A DNA stretch of 64,000 nucleotides from Deltaproteobacteria bacterium (GTDB lineage Bacteria > Desulfobacterota > BSN033 > UBA1163). The notes beneath the pieces were generated by a model. It ran no database searches. It had not been told where the DNA came from and was given only the letters and a program-made list of their open reading frames with translations. The stretch covers positions 51,263 to 115,262 of the forward strand of contig VGRY01000005.1 of assembly GCA_016875195.1 (NCBI GenBank). Reading direction: 5' to 3'. Shown piece by piece: positions 7,962-16,423 of the stretch (its first letter is position 1; each line of letters opens with the position of its first letter). The translations under genes were made by a program, and so were the position numbers.

Positions 7962-8713
7962 ACGTCATCCTCGAGGTCAAAGACCTGATGTTGTTCTATG
8001 AGAATGCTCTGGCGGTCAATAATGTGAGCCTGACCGTTAATGAAGGGCTCATCGTCGGGGTTTTTGGCTCAAACAGCGCTGGCAAATCGTCTCTGATGCT
8101 ATGCATTTCAGGGATCATTCTGGATGTGAAGAAGAAAGAGGAGATGAAAGGTGGAGAGAGGATCACCCTTACCGGAGAAATAAAGTATAGAGGAGAAGAC
8201 ATTCTCACGATTGAACCGAGCAAAAGGGCTAAAAAAGGTATTATCCTCTGTCCGGAGAGGCGCCTCATTTTTCCCGAAAGCAGTGCCATCGAAAACCTGA
8301 GGATGGGTGGCTATCTGGCTACAAAAACCCAGGCGAAGAAGACCCTGGAATATGTTTTCAACCTCTTCCCTGAATTGGTGAAACTGAAGAGAAGGGCAGG
8401 GGGATTTCTCAGCGGAGGAGAACAGCAGATGCTGGCCATCGGCAGGGCGCTGATGGCTCAGCCCAAACTCCTTTTACTTGATGAGCCTCTGCTTGGGTTG
8501 GCTCCGGCCATTGAGGTGAGGTTGGCCAAAGCGGTTAAGAGCATCAAAGAAGAAACTGGAATTACGGTTGTGGTCTCCGAGCAGTATGCCAGACCCGTGC
8601 TTCCCATTGTTGATTACGCCTATGTCCTTGAAAATGGGGGGTTGGTGGCCGAAGGGACCGGAAATGAATTGTTAGAAAACCCCGACGTGAAAGAAGCCTA
8701 CTTTGGGTTGTAA
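7958..8713 (+). CDS. livF: ABC transporter ATPase LivF (cluster 1)
   Basis: Second ATPase of the importer, 251 residues. Walker A is GSNSAGKSS, the signature is LSGGEQQMLAIGRAL, and Walker B is LLLLDEPLLGLAP. Between the Walker A helix and the next strand there is an insertion reading DVKKKEEMKGGERI that ordinary LivF proteins lack. The same insertion is present in the cluster 2 LivF. It starts inside the end of livG (GTGAACG, four-base overlap). No binding-protein gene follows in this orientation, so the importer probably uses one of the binding proteins encoded at 11.4-22 kb. Confidence 0.9.
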   Translation: MNVILEVKDLMLFYENALAVNNVSLTVNEGLIVGVFGSNSAGKSSLMLCISGIILDVKKKEEMKGGERITLTGEIKYRGEDILTIEPSKRAKKGIILCPERRLIFPESSAIENLRMGGYLATKTQAKKTLEYVFNLFPELVKLKRRAGGFLSGGEQQMLAIGRALMAQPKLLLLDEPLLGLAPAIEVRLAKAVKSIKEETGITVVVSEQYARPVLPIVDYAYVLENGGLVAEGTGNELLENPDVKEAYFGL

Positions 8714-8747
8714 ATCTAATATAGTCCGCCAAAAGTTCCTTTGAGGG

Positions 8748-9206
8748 TCAGGCTTTCTCCTTGCGATACCTTGCCTTCTTTTCTCGAACAATATAGGTAG
8801 ATTCGGGCTTTAGAAATTCATCTATAGAGATAGCAATGCCTGGAAATTTCTCCTGAAGTTCCCGGTCCTCAGTCACAAAAAGAACACCCATATCCATAGC
8901 GGTGGCGACAAACTGCCCATCATAGGCGGTGATCCCATATTGTGAAACGAGGTCGATTACCTTGGAGGGAGAAGGCTCACACTCATTTTCAATCAGGGCC
9001 TTTGAAACCTTTTCCCAAACCTCCGAAGCCTTGTCCGGCCTGATCTGCTTAGATTTGATGGCGGTAGCCAAAATATTTTGGAATTCATAGCGCCACAGGA
9101 CAGGCACAATCCATACAGGATCTTTTTCCTCAACCTGTTTAGCCTTGGATGTCAGAGAACTTGTCAGATTTCTTGCAGCAACGATATTTGAATCCACGAC
9201 AATCAT
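8748..9206 (-). CDS. vapC: VapC-family PIN-domain toxin
   Basis: A 152-residue PIN-domain ribonuclease toxin. The acidic metal site is visible as Asp5 (MIVVDSN), Glu41 (WRYEFQN), Asp96 (ITAYDGQF) and Asp114 (FVTEDREL). The C-terminus has a basic extension. Such toxins cleave tRNA or rRNA when freed from their antitoxin. It starts inside the end of the upstream antitoxin gene (four-base overlap), the standard order. It lies between two transport/ligase units transcribed toward it from both sides, a typical place for an inserted addiction module. Confidence 0.9.
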   Translation of the reverse strand: MIVVDSNIVAARNLTSSLTSKAKQVEEKDPVWIVPVLWRYEFQNILATAIKSKQIRPDKASEVWEKVSKALIENECEPSPSKVIDLVSQYGITAYDGQFVATAMDMGVLFVTEDRELQEKFPGIAISIDEFLKPESTYIVREKKARYRKEKA

Positions 9207-9421
9207 AGACGGCCTTCGCGTTTAGCGCGGTCGATAAAGTCCGCAGTCAAGACTGTTCGGGTTTGCGCAGGAGGTGGAAACTTCACAGGGTGAAAACGCC
9301 GCATCCTCTCTTCAAAAACGACAATGGCCTGTTGGGTCATGGAGCGACGATTTCTTTCCGCCTCACGCTTTAGCCACTCATGGACCTCAGGGGGTATATC
9401 TTTTATCAACAGTCCAGGCAT
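9203..9421 (-). CDS. vapB: FitA/VapB-like ribbon-helix-helix antitoxin
   Basis: A 72-residue antitoxin. The N-terminal part (LLIKDIPPEVHEWLKREAERN, then RRSMTQQAIVVF) is a FitA-type ribbon-helix-helix DNA-binding unit that dimerises on operator DNA. The C-terminal basic/acidic tail (TADFIDRAKREGRL) would wrap the VapC active site. It has a strong GGAGG ribosome site and a consensus promoter upstream. The stop overlaps the vapC start. Confidence 0.88.
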   Translation of the reverse strand: MPGLLIKDIPPEVHEWLKREAERNRRSMTQQAIVVFEERMRRFHPVKFPPPAQTRTVLTADFIDRAKREGRL

Positions 9422-9429
9422 AACCTACC

Positions 9430-9478
9430 TCCGATACCATTTTGCTACCATTATACTATCCCCTCATTGCCATGTCAA
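9430..9478 (-). promoter_or_regulatory. consensus sigma-70 promoter and direct-repeat operator of vapBC
   Basis: Reading the minus strand, TTGACA (9478-9473), a 17-base spacer and TATAAT (9455-9450) form a fully consensus promoter. Two direct copies of AATGGTA lie between the -10 and the GGAGG ribosome site, where a ribbon-helix-helix antitoxin would bind for autoregulation. The promoter is seen directly; operator function is inferred. Confidence 0.75.
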
Positions 9479-9506
9479 TTTACTTAAAGGGAAAATTCAG
9501 CCACAA

Positions 9507-9548
9507 AAATTGTACCTATAAATGCGATCGCAATTATAGGTACAATTT
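9507..9548. repeat. 42-base palindrome with 15-base perfect arms
   Basis: AAATTGTACCTATAA (9507-9521) and its exact reverse complement (9534-9548) flank a centre containing GCGATCGC. It lies between the ligase stop codon (9568) and the vapB promoter. It could act as a bidirectional transcription stop or an operator. There is no U-tract of normal length next to it. Confidence 0.75.
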
Positions 9549-9567
9549 GGAATTTGGTTTGTTGCTA

Positions 9568-11256
9568 CTATTTCTTTTTTTGAGTTTTTCTCCGTTCCTC
9601 GTCGCGGACTTCTCGTCTTAGGAGTTTACCTACCTTTGATTTGGGGAGCATGTCTCTGAATTCGATATATCTTGGGACCTTATAGGGAGCAAGCCTTTCA
9701 CGGCACCAGTTGAGCAGGTCGAGGGAGCTGACTCCTCTGGCATCTTCTTTTAACACCACAATGGCTTTGATGCGCTCTCCAGTTTTTGCATCAGGGACAC
9801 CGACAACACAGGCGGCAATCACAGCAGAATGATCCTGCAGAACGGCTTCGATCTCAGAGGCAGAAACCCGGTACCCTTTATATTTAATGATATCCGCCCC
9901 TCGATCGACGAAGTAGAGTTGTCCATCCTCACCTCGACGGGCGAAATCGCCCATGCGATAGAAAGTCTTCCCGTTAACTTTGACAAAGGAGCGGGCCGTC
10001 TCTTCTGGTTTATTCCAGTAATGCTTAAAGGTATATTCGCATCGGACAAGAACTTCTCCGACCTCATTCGTCGGGACCGTTTCCAAGGTGTCCGGATCAA
10101 CGATGAGAACCTCGCGGGATGGCAATGGAATCCCGATCGATTCCGGAAGGGGGTCTTTATCAAAGGGAGAGGTCGTGGTGAAACCAACCTCTGTCGCACC
10201 ATAGCACTGGAAGATGGGCCTACCGAATTTTTTTCTCCATCGCTCATTAACTTCGGGTGGGAGCTTGTCCGCGCCACATAAGCAGAACCTGAGCGAAGAG
10301 CAGTCGTACATATCGACCCGGTCGTGTTCGAGAATCATTCGGTAAAGGGTGGGCACGCCAAGAAACAAGGTCACTTTATACCGTTGGATGGTATCTAAAA
10401 TAGCATCCACATCAGGGATGGGCATCAATAACAGAGGATTGCCTTTGGTCAGTCCCCAGGCCATGGTCATGCCCTGGGCCATTTCATGAAAGAGAGGATT
10501 GATCATAATAAAACGCTCCTCTCCTCCCTCACCCACAAAACCCTCACTAATTTTACGGACCTCGCTGACAAAACTGACCACGGCCGTATGGTTGGTCGGG
10601 ACACCCTTGGGAAAACCAGTGGTCCCTCCTGTATAGAGCAAACGACTAAGGTCTGCCCTCGGATTGATCTCCACTTTCGGGGGGTCAGGCGTGGATTCTT
10701 TAATCAGGTCTTTGAAGGAATAGACGTTCTTATCTTTTTCGACGACACCATGAGGTATCTTGTCAAAGATAGTTCCAACTGCCCGTTTCCACCAGGGGAG
10801 TAGGTCTGCGTAATTGGTGACAATGATTCCTCTCAGACAGGTATTTTGGAAGACCTCTTTGACATAGCCAAAATTGGTATCCTGACAAAGGATGTAGATC
10901 GTTTGGGCATCATTGATCAGATATTCAATCTCAAAGGGAGTATAGATGGGAGAGACAGGGACAGGAGTGGCTCCTATCTTCATCGACCCAAGAAAACCAG
11001 CGAGAAATTGGGGTGAGTTGGGGATATAGAGCATGATCCGATCACCATGGCTTACCCCTAAGGTGTATAAGGCCTTGGCAAACCGGTCAATGAGCTCCTT
11101 CAGCTCAGCATACGTCCATGTTTTTCCCAAATAGATAAGGGCGGGCTTGTCTGGATATTTTTCACAGATACGGTCAATCGCTGCAAAGACCGGCTCATCG
11201 TAAATGGTCTTTTCATATTGGCCCACCTGGCCATAGATTAACTCTTCAGAGGACAC
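9568..11256 (-). CDS. AMP-dependent acyl-CoA ligase (1)
   Basis: A 562-residue ANL-superfamily enzyme that adenylates a carboxylic acid and transfers it to CoA in the cytoplasm. The phosphate-binding loop is LLYTGGTTGFPKGVP, the CYGATE motif is present, and the hinge is FVDRGADIIKYKGYRVS. The catalytic Lys lies in SKVGKLLRRE near the C-terminus. The tail is strongly basic. It is closely similar to the ligase at 14626-16287, and both belong with long-chain or aryl acid ligases; the preferred acid is not determinable. It is about 160 bases downstream of a Liv-type binding protein in the same direction, implying uptake and activation of the same substrate. Confidence 0.88.
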   Translation of the reverse strand: MSSEELIYGQVGQYEKTIYDEPVFAAIDRICEKYPDKPALIYLGKTWTYAELKELIDRFAKALYTLGVSHGDRIMLYIPNSPQFLAGFLGSMKIGATPVPVSPIYTPFEIEYLINDAQTIYILCQDTNFGYVKEVFQNTCLRGIIVTNYADLLPWWKRAVGTIFDKIPHGVVEKDKNVYSFKDLIKESTPDPPKVEINPRADLSRLLYTGGTTGFPKGVPTNHTAVVSFVSEVRKISEGFVGEGGEERFIMINPLFHEMAQGMTMAWGLTKGNPLLLMPIPDVDAILDTIQRYKVTLFLGVPTLYRMILEHDRVDMYDCSSLRFCLCGADKLPPEVNERWRKKFGRPIFQCYGATEVGFTTTSPFDKDPLPESIGIPLPSREVLIVDPDTLETVPTNEVGEVLVRCEYTFKHYWNKPEETARSFVKVNGKTFYRMGDFARRGEDGQLYFVDRGADIIKYKGYRVSASEIEAVLQDHSAVIAACVVGVPDAKTGERIKAIVVLKEDARGVSSLDLLNWCRERLAPYKVPRYIEFRDMLPKSKVGKLLRREVRDEERRKTQKKK

Positions 11257-11332
11257 GCCTTCTCCTTACTTATAGACAGAATTGGTTAAAAAGGTTTCGT
11301 CCAACGGTAACGAGGCCGCATAGTTAGAAAAC

Positions 11333-11400
11333 GATAGGGAGATAAGGAGCTAAGGAGATAGGGAGAAAAAGCTTTTTCTCCTCATCTCCCGACCTCCCAT
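11333..11400. repeat. purine/pyrimidine hairpin between binding protein and ligase
   Basis: A GGGAGATAAGGAG-type purine stretch is followed by the perfect hairpin GAGAAAAAGCTTTTTCTC (11363-11380) and a complementary CTCATCTCCC stretch. It resembles the pyrimidine-rich inverted stretch at 25520-25590. It may attenuate readthrough into the ligase gene. Confidence 0.5.
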
Positions 11401-11414
11401 GCCCCTTATCCGAT

Positions 11415-12692
11415 TTACTTTGCAGACTTCACCCAGGGTGGAAGTTTATACTCGCCACTGGCTATTTCCTTGGGCCAGATGGAGACCCTCTTCCCATCCT
11501 GCCATTGTAAGAGTTGACCGACCAGCATCTCTTTGGGGTTGTTCCCATAGATAGCCTGGTGATTTGTTTTGTCAAATTTTAGCCTTCCTCCTGGGGTAAC
11601 CATGTCCGTTTGCTCAATGGCAGAGACCAAAGTATCCACGTCTAATGATCCAGTGCGCTCGATGGCCTCCTTGAGCATATAGAGAACCGTATAACTTGGA
11701 ACATTGCCAGTTCCTCGAGGCTCATCTCCCCATCTTTTCTTAAAGGCATTAAAGTAAGGTTCTGTGAGGGGTGTTATTTTCTGGCCGGGGAGTGTCCCTC
11801 CCTCTCCAGCAAACTCAACGAGGTAAGCAACCTTTCCACCTGTTTGCTTCCACATCACCGGATCTTCTGTTGGACCCACAAAACCGATTGGCACTGCCGG
11901 CACTTTCATATCCTGCCACTGGTTGATCATTGCTAAAGCCTCAGGGGTGTGATCCCAGATGAAGAGGACCTGGGCGCCCGATCTTCTGACATCCCGAAGC
12001 ATCATTGAAAAGTCGGTGGTGGCCAGTGGGTGGATATCTTTGCCGACAATGGTCCAGCCGTCTGGGGCCGCCATCTTTTCAATGGCTGCGGCAGCTGCCT
12101 TGCAGTGAGCGGCTTCGGCGATGGAGATATACATCTTATTGAAACCATATTTTTCTTTTAAATTCTGCAGTAACGAATAGACCTTTGGCATCCAGTAGGC
12201 CACATTCCCGCTCAGTCTGAAGGAGTATTTATAATTGGCAATATCCTTTCCTGTCTTCGCATGCCAGCCAGGGGTCCAGCAACCGATGTTGACGATGCTC
12301 ATCACCTTATACTTAGGGAATAGATCCAGGGCGGCAAGGCAGCATTCCGACATGGTTGGCCCACCTGCAAGAATCTTAACCTTCTTATCCAGGATCAGTT
12401 TTTCTATCGCTAAAAGAACCTCGCTGGTTGGTACACCTGGTTCTTCATCGCGGGTATCCACGATTTCAAGCTTGAGAGGTCTCTTTACCGCACCCACTTT
12501 AATTCCACCAGCAGCATTGATCTCCTCCATGGCCAGGATCATGGACCTCTCCCCATTCTGGCCATATGTGGAGGCTCGTGGGATGGGGGCCCCAATGACA
12601 ATGGGCTCAGCCGTTTGTGGCAAGACATCACCCGGATGGCTCAAAAAGACAAACATCAGAAAACCTAATAAAAGTATAGAACTCTTCTTCAT
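11415..12692 (-). CDS. Liv-type ABC substrate-binding protein (1)
   Basis: A periplasmic binding protein of the branched-chain amino acid/amide (type I fold, Peripla_BP_6) family, 425 residues. A signal peptide (KKSSILLLGFLMFVFLSHPG) is followed by PIVIGAPIPRASTYGQNG, the first strand of the domain. Internal markers include a GGIKVG segment and IVDTRDEEPGVPTSE. It shares the EPGVP motif and general layout with the binding protein at 19460. It is transcribed before ligase 1. Its natural partner is probably the cluster 1 permease (5130-8713) or cluster 2, since neither has a second adjacent binding protein. The ligand is unknown. Confidence 0.88.
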   Translation of the reverse strand: MKKSSILLLGFLMFVFLSHPGDVLPQTAEPIVIGAPIPRASTYGQNGERSMILAMEEINAAGGIKVGAVKRPLKLEIVDTRDEEPGVPTSEVLLAIEKLILDKKVKILAGGPTMSECCLAALDLFPKYKVMSIVNIGCWTPGWHAKTGKDIANYKYSFRLSGNVAYWMPKVYSLLQNLKEKYGFNKMYISIAEAAHCKAAAAAIEKMAAPDGWTIVGKDIHPLATTDFSMMLRDVRRSGAQVLFIWDHTPEALAMINQWQDMKVPAVPIGFVGPTEDPVMWKQTGGKVAYLVEFAGEGGTLPGQKITPLTEPYFNAFKKRWGDEPRGTGNVPSYTVLYMLKEAIERTGSLDVDTLVSAIEQTDMVTPGGRLKFDKTNHQAIYGNNPKEMLVGQLLQWQDGKRVSIWPKEIASGEYKLPPWVKSAK

Positions 12693-12761
12693 TGTATTGA
12701 CCTCCTTTCTTCCATTTTAATTTAATGAATTTTGGTGGAATAGACTTTGCGGGTAATGGAG

Positions 12762-12790
12762 ATAATATAGAATGATTAAGGGAATGTCAA
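12762..12790 (-). promoter_or_regulatory. sigma-70 promoter of binding protein 1
   Basis: On the minus strand TTGACA (12790-12785), a 17-base spacer and TATTAT (12767-12762) lie about 70 bases before the start codon of the binding protein. Spacing and both hexamers are close to consensus. Confidence 0.65.
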
Positions 12791-12875
12791 TATTTTGTTG
12801 TTAAACCTGTTGTTAAACCTTGGAGTTATTAAGGAGCCCATAATTGAATAGACATGCTTTTCGGAAAATCTTCTG

Positions 12876-12946
12876 TAACCCCCCTTCCTCCCCCCTCGGT
12901 TTCGAGTCGCAACGACTTAATTTTAGGGGGGAATAGAGGGGGGTTA
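12876..12946. repeat. CCCCC/GGGGG extragenic inverted repeat, copy 1
   Basis: TAACCCCCCTTCC at the left and GAGGGGGGTTA at the right form a long inverted repeat around a GAGTCGCAACGACTTA inner hairpin. It sits downstream of the nitroreductase gene. The rest of the 12.7-13.05 kb gap shows no gene. Related copies lie near 22.1, 29.8, 33.1, 46.9 and 50.1 kb. Confidence 0.6.
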
Positions 12947-13051
12947 TAAAAGAGGCCCTTTCTCCTTTTGGCAAAGGGAAAAAAGAGAGGTTTATCTTTA
13001 ATGTCTGAACAATTTGGGACTGACTAACAATTGGCATCCCATAAACATATA

Positions 13052-13624
13052 CTAACGGATATAGGTGGTTTTTTCCTTTATATCCTTTCGGGGTGTGGGA
13101 GCCGGGGAGTGCTCCGGCTTTCCGAGGCAGATCAGCGCCAAAGGTATTTTCTCAGGGAGAATACCAAGAACCTCTCGTAAGGCTTTCTTATCAAATAGCG
13201 TGAACCATAAAGTGCTGAGTCCAAGACTATAGGCGGCGAGATGCATGTTCTGGATTGCGGCTGAGCAGGCTGCCTGATATCCCATCGGACCCTCTTCCAT
13301 AAACATATCCACGCCGGACTTCTTTGGATCGCCGATCACGGCAATGATCACAGGAACGGATTTCAAGAAGTCAAGGGCATAAGCCCCTAACCACTTCCAA
13401 CCGGTAGTTTCGAGTGCCCACTTCCGGGATCTTTCCCCTTCGGCAAAGATCTTTCCTTTCACTTCCGGGTTGGTGATGACTATAAACTCCCAGGGCTGGG
13501 TGTTGAGCGGCGATGGCGCCCAGGTGGCTGCTTCCAATACTTTTTCAATCGTGGCCTCGTCCACGGGTTCGGTCAGGAAATTGCGGCAGCTTCGCCTCTC
13601 TTTCATTGCGGTAAAGAGTTCCAT
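13052..13624 (-). CDS. nitroreductase-family FMN oxidoreductase
   Basis: A 190-residue nitroreductase-fold protein. It has the N-terminal FMN-binding RRSCRNF, the WAPSPLNTQPWEFIV segment, and a C-terminal LICLGKPE that closes the flavin site. Family members reduce nitro groups, quinones or enoates with NAD(P)H as cytoplasmic homodimers. Downstream of livF2 by 19 bases in the same direction, it is the last gene of the cluster 2 operon, so it probably takes part in processing the imported compound. The specific reaction is unknown. Confidence 0.85.
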   Translation of the reverse strand: MELFTAMKERRSCRNFLTEPVDEATIEKVLEAATWAPSPLNTQPWEFIVITNPEVKGKIFAEGERSRKWALETTGWKWLGAYALDFLKSVPVIIAVIGDPKKSGVDMFMEEGPMGYQAACSAAIQNMHLAAYSLGLSTLWFTLFDKKALREVLGILPEKIPLALICLGKPEHSPAPTPRKDIKEKTTYIR

Positions 13625-13643
13625 CTCGCTCCTCCTTTTCGTA

Positions 13644-14390
13644 TTATAAACCGAAATAAGCAGACTTCACATCTGGGTTTTCCATTAGCTCCTGAGAGCT
13701 TCCTTGAAGAACGGCTCCGCCATTTTCAAGGATGTAGCCATGATGGATAATGGGAAGAATAGGGCGGGCATATTGCTCGGAAATAAGAATGGCGATTTTC
13801 GTCTGTTTATTGATATCGCGAATGGCCCGTGCGAGCATGGCTTCCATCAAGGGGCTCAGTCCAAGAAGGGGTTCATCGAGAAGAAGCATTTTAGGTTGTG
13901 CCATCAGAGCCCTTCCGATGGCCAGCATCTGCTGTTCCCCTCCGCTGAGGAAACCTCCTTCTCTGCCCTTTAATTTTTCTAATGCCGGAAAGACTGTAAA
14001 GACATAGTCCAGTGTTTTCTTGGCCTGGGCTTTTGTGGCTAAATAACCTCCGATTTTCAAATTTTCCAGTGTGCTGCTTTCAGCGAAGATCCTTCGCCTC
14101 TCAGGACAGAGGACGATCCCTTTTTTCGCTCTCTCGCTGGGCTTCATCGAAGAGATATCAATTCCTTCAAAAGTGATATTGCCGAGAACCGTAATCCTCT
14201 CTCCGCCTTTCATTTCTTCCTTTTTTTTAACGTCCAAGATGATTCCGGAGATGGTGTACATGAGGGTGGATTTTCCAGCGCTGTTGGCGCCGAAGACCCC
14301 TGTCACCTTTTCGCCCTGACATTTCATGTTGATATTGTTAATGGCGATGGCATTTTCATAAAATACCATGAGGTTTTTAATTTCCAGCAC
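13644..14390 (-). CDS. livF: ABC transporter ATPase LivF (cluster 2)
   Basis: A 248-residue LivF ATPase, closely similar to the one at 7958-8713. Walker A is GANSAGKST, the signature LSGGEQQMLAIGRAL and Walker B LLLLDEPLLGLSP. It contains the same extra DVKKKEEMKGGERI insertion. The start is GTG at 14390 with AAGGGG upstream. The gene is separated from livG2 by a ligase gene and from that ligase by a TTCGAA-rich repeat, an unusual split of the LivG/LivF pair. It works with LivG2 to power LivHM2. Confidence 0.9.
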   Translation of the reverse strand: MLEIKNLMVFYENAIAINNINMKCQGEKVTGVFGANSAGKSTLMYTISGIILDVKKKEEMKGGERITVLGNITFEGIDISSMKPSERAKKGIVLCPERRRIFAESSTLENLKIGGYLATKAQAKKTLDYVFTVFPALEKLKGREGGFLSGGEQQMLAIGRALMAQPKMLLLDEPLLGLSPLMEAMLARAIRDINKQTKIAILISEQYARPILPIIHHGYILENGGAVLQGSSQELMENPDVKSAYFGL

Positions 14391-14470
14391 TTCACTACCC
14401 CTTCATTTATTTACTTACGAACAAAGTTGTGTACAAAATGACAACATAATTCTATTGATCGATCTTGGGT

Positions 14471-14610
14471 AAATCCGAAGCACGAAATTCGAATCTCGAA
14501 ACAATACCTAATGACCAAATTTCAAATGTTCGAAACAAGCAATAGTTTAAGGCATTTGAATTTTGAAATTCGAATTTGTTTCGGATTTCGATATTCGGAT
14601 TTCGAATTTT
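14471..14610. repeat. TTCGAA-rich operon-junction repeat, copy 2
   Basis: Lies between ligase 2 and livF2. The left arm carries GAAGCACGAAATTCG and CTCGAAACAAT; the right arm carries ATTCGAATTTGTTTCGG and ATTCGGATTTCG. Its GAAGCACGAA end points opposite to the direction of the surrounding genes, unlike copies 1 and 3-6. Confidence 0.85.
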
Positions 14611-14625
14611 GTTCAACATCTCTTT

Positions 14626-16287
14626 TTATCCTTTTGCTTTTTCTTGCGTTAGCTTCCGATGCTCTTCGTCCCTAATTTCACGCCTCAGGAGTTTCCCGAC
14701 TTTTGATTTGGGGAGCATGTCTCTGAATTCAATGTATTGAGGAATTTTATAGGGGGCCAGCCTCTCGCGGCACCAACGGGTCAATTCAGAGGCATCCACT
14801 CCTCGCGCATCCTCTTTGAGAACGACGATCGCTTTGATGCGTTCGCCGACCTTCGGGTCTGGAACGCCAACCACGCATGCCCCGATGACCGTTGGATGGT
14901 CTTGCAGGACAGCTTCGATCTCCGAGGCTGAAACGCGATAGGCTTTGTGTTTGATCACATCGGCTGAACGTTCGACATAGTAAATGGCTCCATTTTCGCC
15001 CAGCTTGACGTAATCGCCCATTCGATAATAGACCTTGCCTCCAATATCCACATAGGAGCGTTTCGTTTCATCAGGTTTATTCAGATAATGCTTCACCGTA
15101 TAGTCCGATGTGACCACGAGTTCCCCTGTTTCGCCGATGGGCACAGGCTCCAGGGTGTCGGGATCGACCACTTTGCATTCCCTGGTCTTCAGTGGAATTC
15201 CGATGGACGAAAGCTCCGGTTCTCTGTCCAGACGGCTGTAGGTGACATGGCCGGCTTCCGTGGAGCCATAGACCTGGTAAATGGATACGCCAAGATGCTC
15301 CTTCCATCTCTTAAACACTTCGATAGGAAGCACATCTCCGCCACAGTAACAGTATTTAAGGGAGCTCAAATCATATTGGGCCAATCGGTCATTTTCGAGG
15401 ATCATGCGATAAAGGGCCGGAACTCCGAGCATCCATCTTACCCGATTTTTTTCGATGGCCCGCAAAATCGAGTCAACTTGCGGGACAGGCATGATGATCG
15501 TTGTATTGCCATAGTTCAAGCCAATGGCGACAAACAGGCCAAGCGCCATGATATGGAAAAGAGGATTGATCGCAATATAGGTATCTTTTCCTTCCTCGAT
15601 ATAACCTCCGGCTACATCCTCCATGACGTCCCTGACATAGGAGATCATGCCCATATGATTGCCGGGGACTCCTTTCGGGAAACCAGTCGTTCCGCCTGTA
15701 TAGAGGATATAGGAAAGGTCATTCCATGGGTCGATTTTCACATCTATTTTTTCAGGTGCTTGCTTGATAAGATCTTTGAAGAAATAGACGTTGTCTCCCT
15801 TTTTTACAATGCCGTTTGGAATCTTATCGAAGAGAAAGCCAACCGTCCGTTTCCAGAGAGGAAGGACATCGACAAGATTAGTCACGATCGCTCTTTTTAA
15901 GGAGGTCTTGGCGAAAACATCCTGGACGTATCCGAAATTGGTATCCAGGCAGATGATCGTCTCCGCACCGGAGTCCTTGATCATGTATTCGATTTCAAAA
16001 GAGGTATAGATTGGAGCAACCGGTACGACCACCGCCCCGATCTTTTGAATCCCGAAGAATGAGATCACCCACTGGGCGGAGTTGGTGATATAGAGTATGA
16101 CTTTATCACCTTTTTTTATCCCCAGGCGAGTAAGGGCTGTGGCAAATCGTTCGATCAGGTTCCGCAATCGGGCATAGGTAAATTTTTCACCCAGATAGAT
16201 GATCGCAACCCGATCCGGATATTTTTCGCACATCCTCTCGAATTGGGTAAAGGTTAATTCAGGTTCCAATTTGCCATTTTTATCCAT
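14626..16287 (-). CDS. AMP-dependent acyl-CoA ligase (2)
   Basis: A 553-residue ANL-superfamily acyl-CoA ligase. The P-loop is ILYTGGTTGFPKGVP, a VYGSTE motif is present, the hinge is VERSADVIKHKAYRVS, and the catalytic Lys lies in SKVGKLLRRE. It is a close paralogue of ligase 1. The start at 16287 is preferred over a longer frame from 16386, because the extra 33 residues would be translated from the repeat at 16332-16415 and have no counterpart in ligase 1. It is embedded between livG2 and livF2, tying CoA activation tightly to import by that transporter. The acid substrate is unknown. Confidence 0.87.
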   Translation of the reverse strand: MDKNGKLEPELTFTQFERMCEKYPDRVAIIYLGEKFTYARLRNLIERFATALTRLGIKKGDKVILYITNSAQWVISFFGIQKIGAVVVPVAPIYTSFEIEYMIKDSGAETIICLDTNFGYVQDVFAKTSLKRAIVTNLVDVLPLWKRTVGFLFDKIPNGIVKKGDNVYFFKDLIKQAPEKIDVKIDPWNDLSYILYTGGTTGFPKGVPGNHMGMISYVRDVMEDVAGGYIEEGKDTYIAINPLFHIMALGLFVAIGLNYGNTTIIMPVPQVDSILRAIEKNRVRWMLGVPALYRMILENDRLAQYDLSSLKYCYCGGDVLPIEVFKRWKEHLGVSIYQVYGSTEAGHVTYSRLDREPELSSIGIPLKTRECKVVDPDTLEPVPIGETGELVVTSDYTVKHYLNKPDETKRSYVDIGGKVYYRMGDYVKLGENGAIYYVERSADVIKHKAYRVSASEIEAVLQDHPTVIGACVVGVPDPKVGERIKAIVVLKEDARGVDASELTRWCRERLAPYKIPQYIEFRDMLPKSKVGKLLRREIRDEEHRKLTQEKAKG

Positions 16288-16331
16288 ATTCGTTATCAAC
16301 AATCCCCAATTTCCTAAAAGGCTTTGTACAA

Positions 16332-16415
16332 GAGGGTTCGAGGATTCCAGGGTCCGGGGGTTCAAGTTTAAACAGAAATCACTCAACCCCTTGAATCCTT
16401 GACCCCTTGAACCCT
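16332..16415. repeat. GGGTTCGAGGATTC inverted repeat, copy 1
   Basis: GGGTTCGAGGATTCCAG at the left is mirrored by CTTGAATCCTTGACCCCTT and TTGAACCCT at the right. A second copy lies at 29679-29774. This one sits between livG2 and ligase 2 and covers the upstream part of the ligase reading frame. Confidence 0.75.
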
Positions 16416-16423
16416 ATCTTCTA

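Noticed and set aside
15088..15900. Long plus-strand open frame opposite ligase 2
   Set aside because: The minus strand has clear ligase motifs throughout; the plus frame has no domain or ribosome site. The same applies to plus-strand frames at 9829-10281 and 22780-23808.
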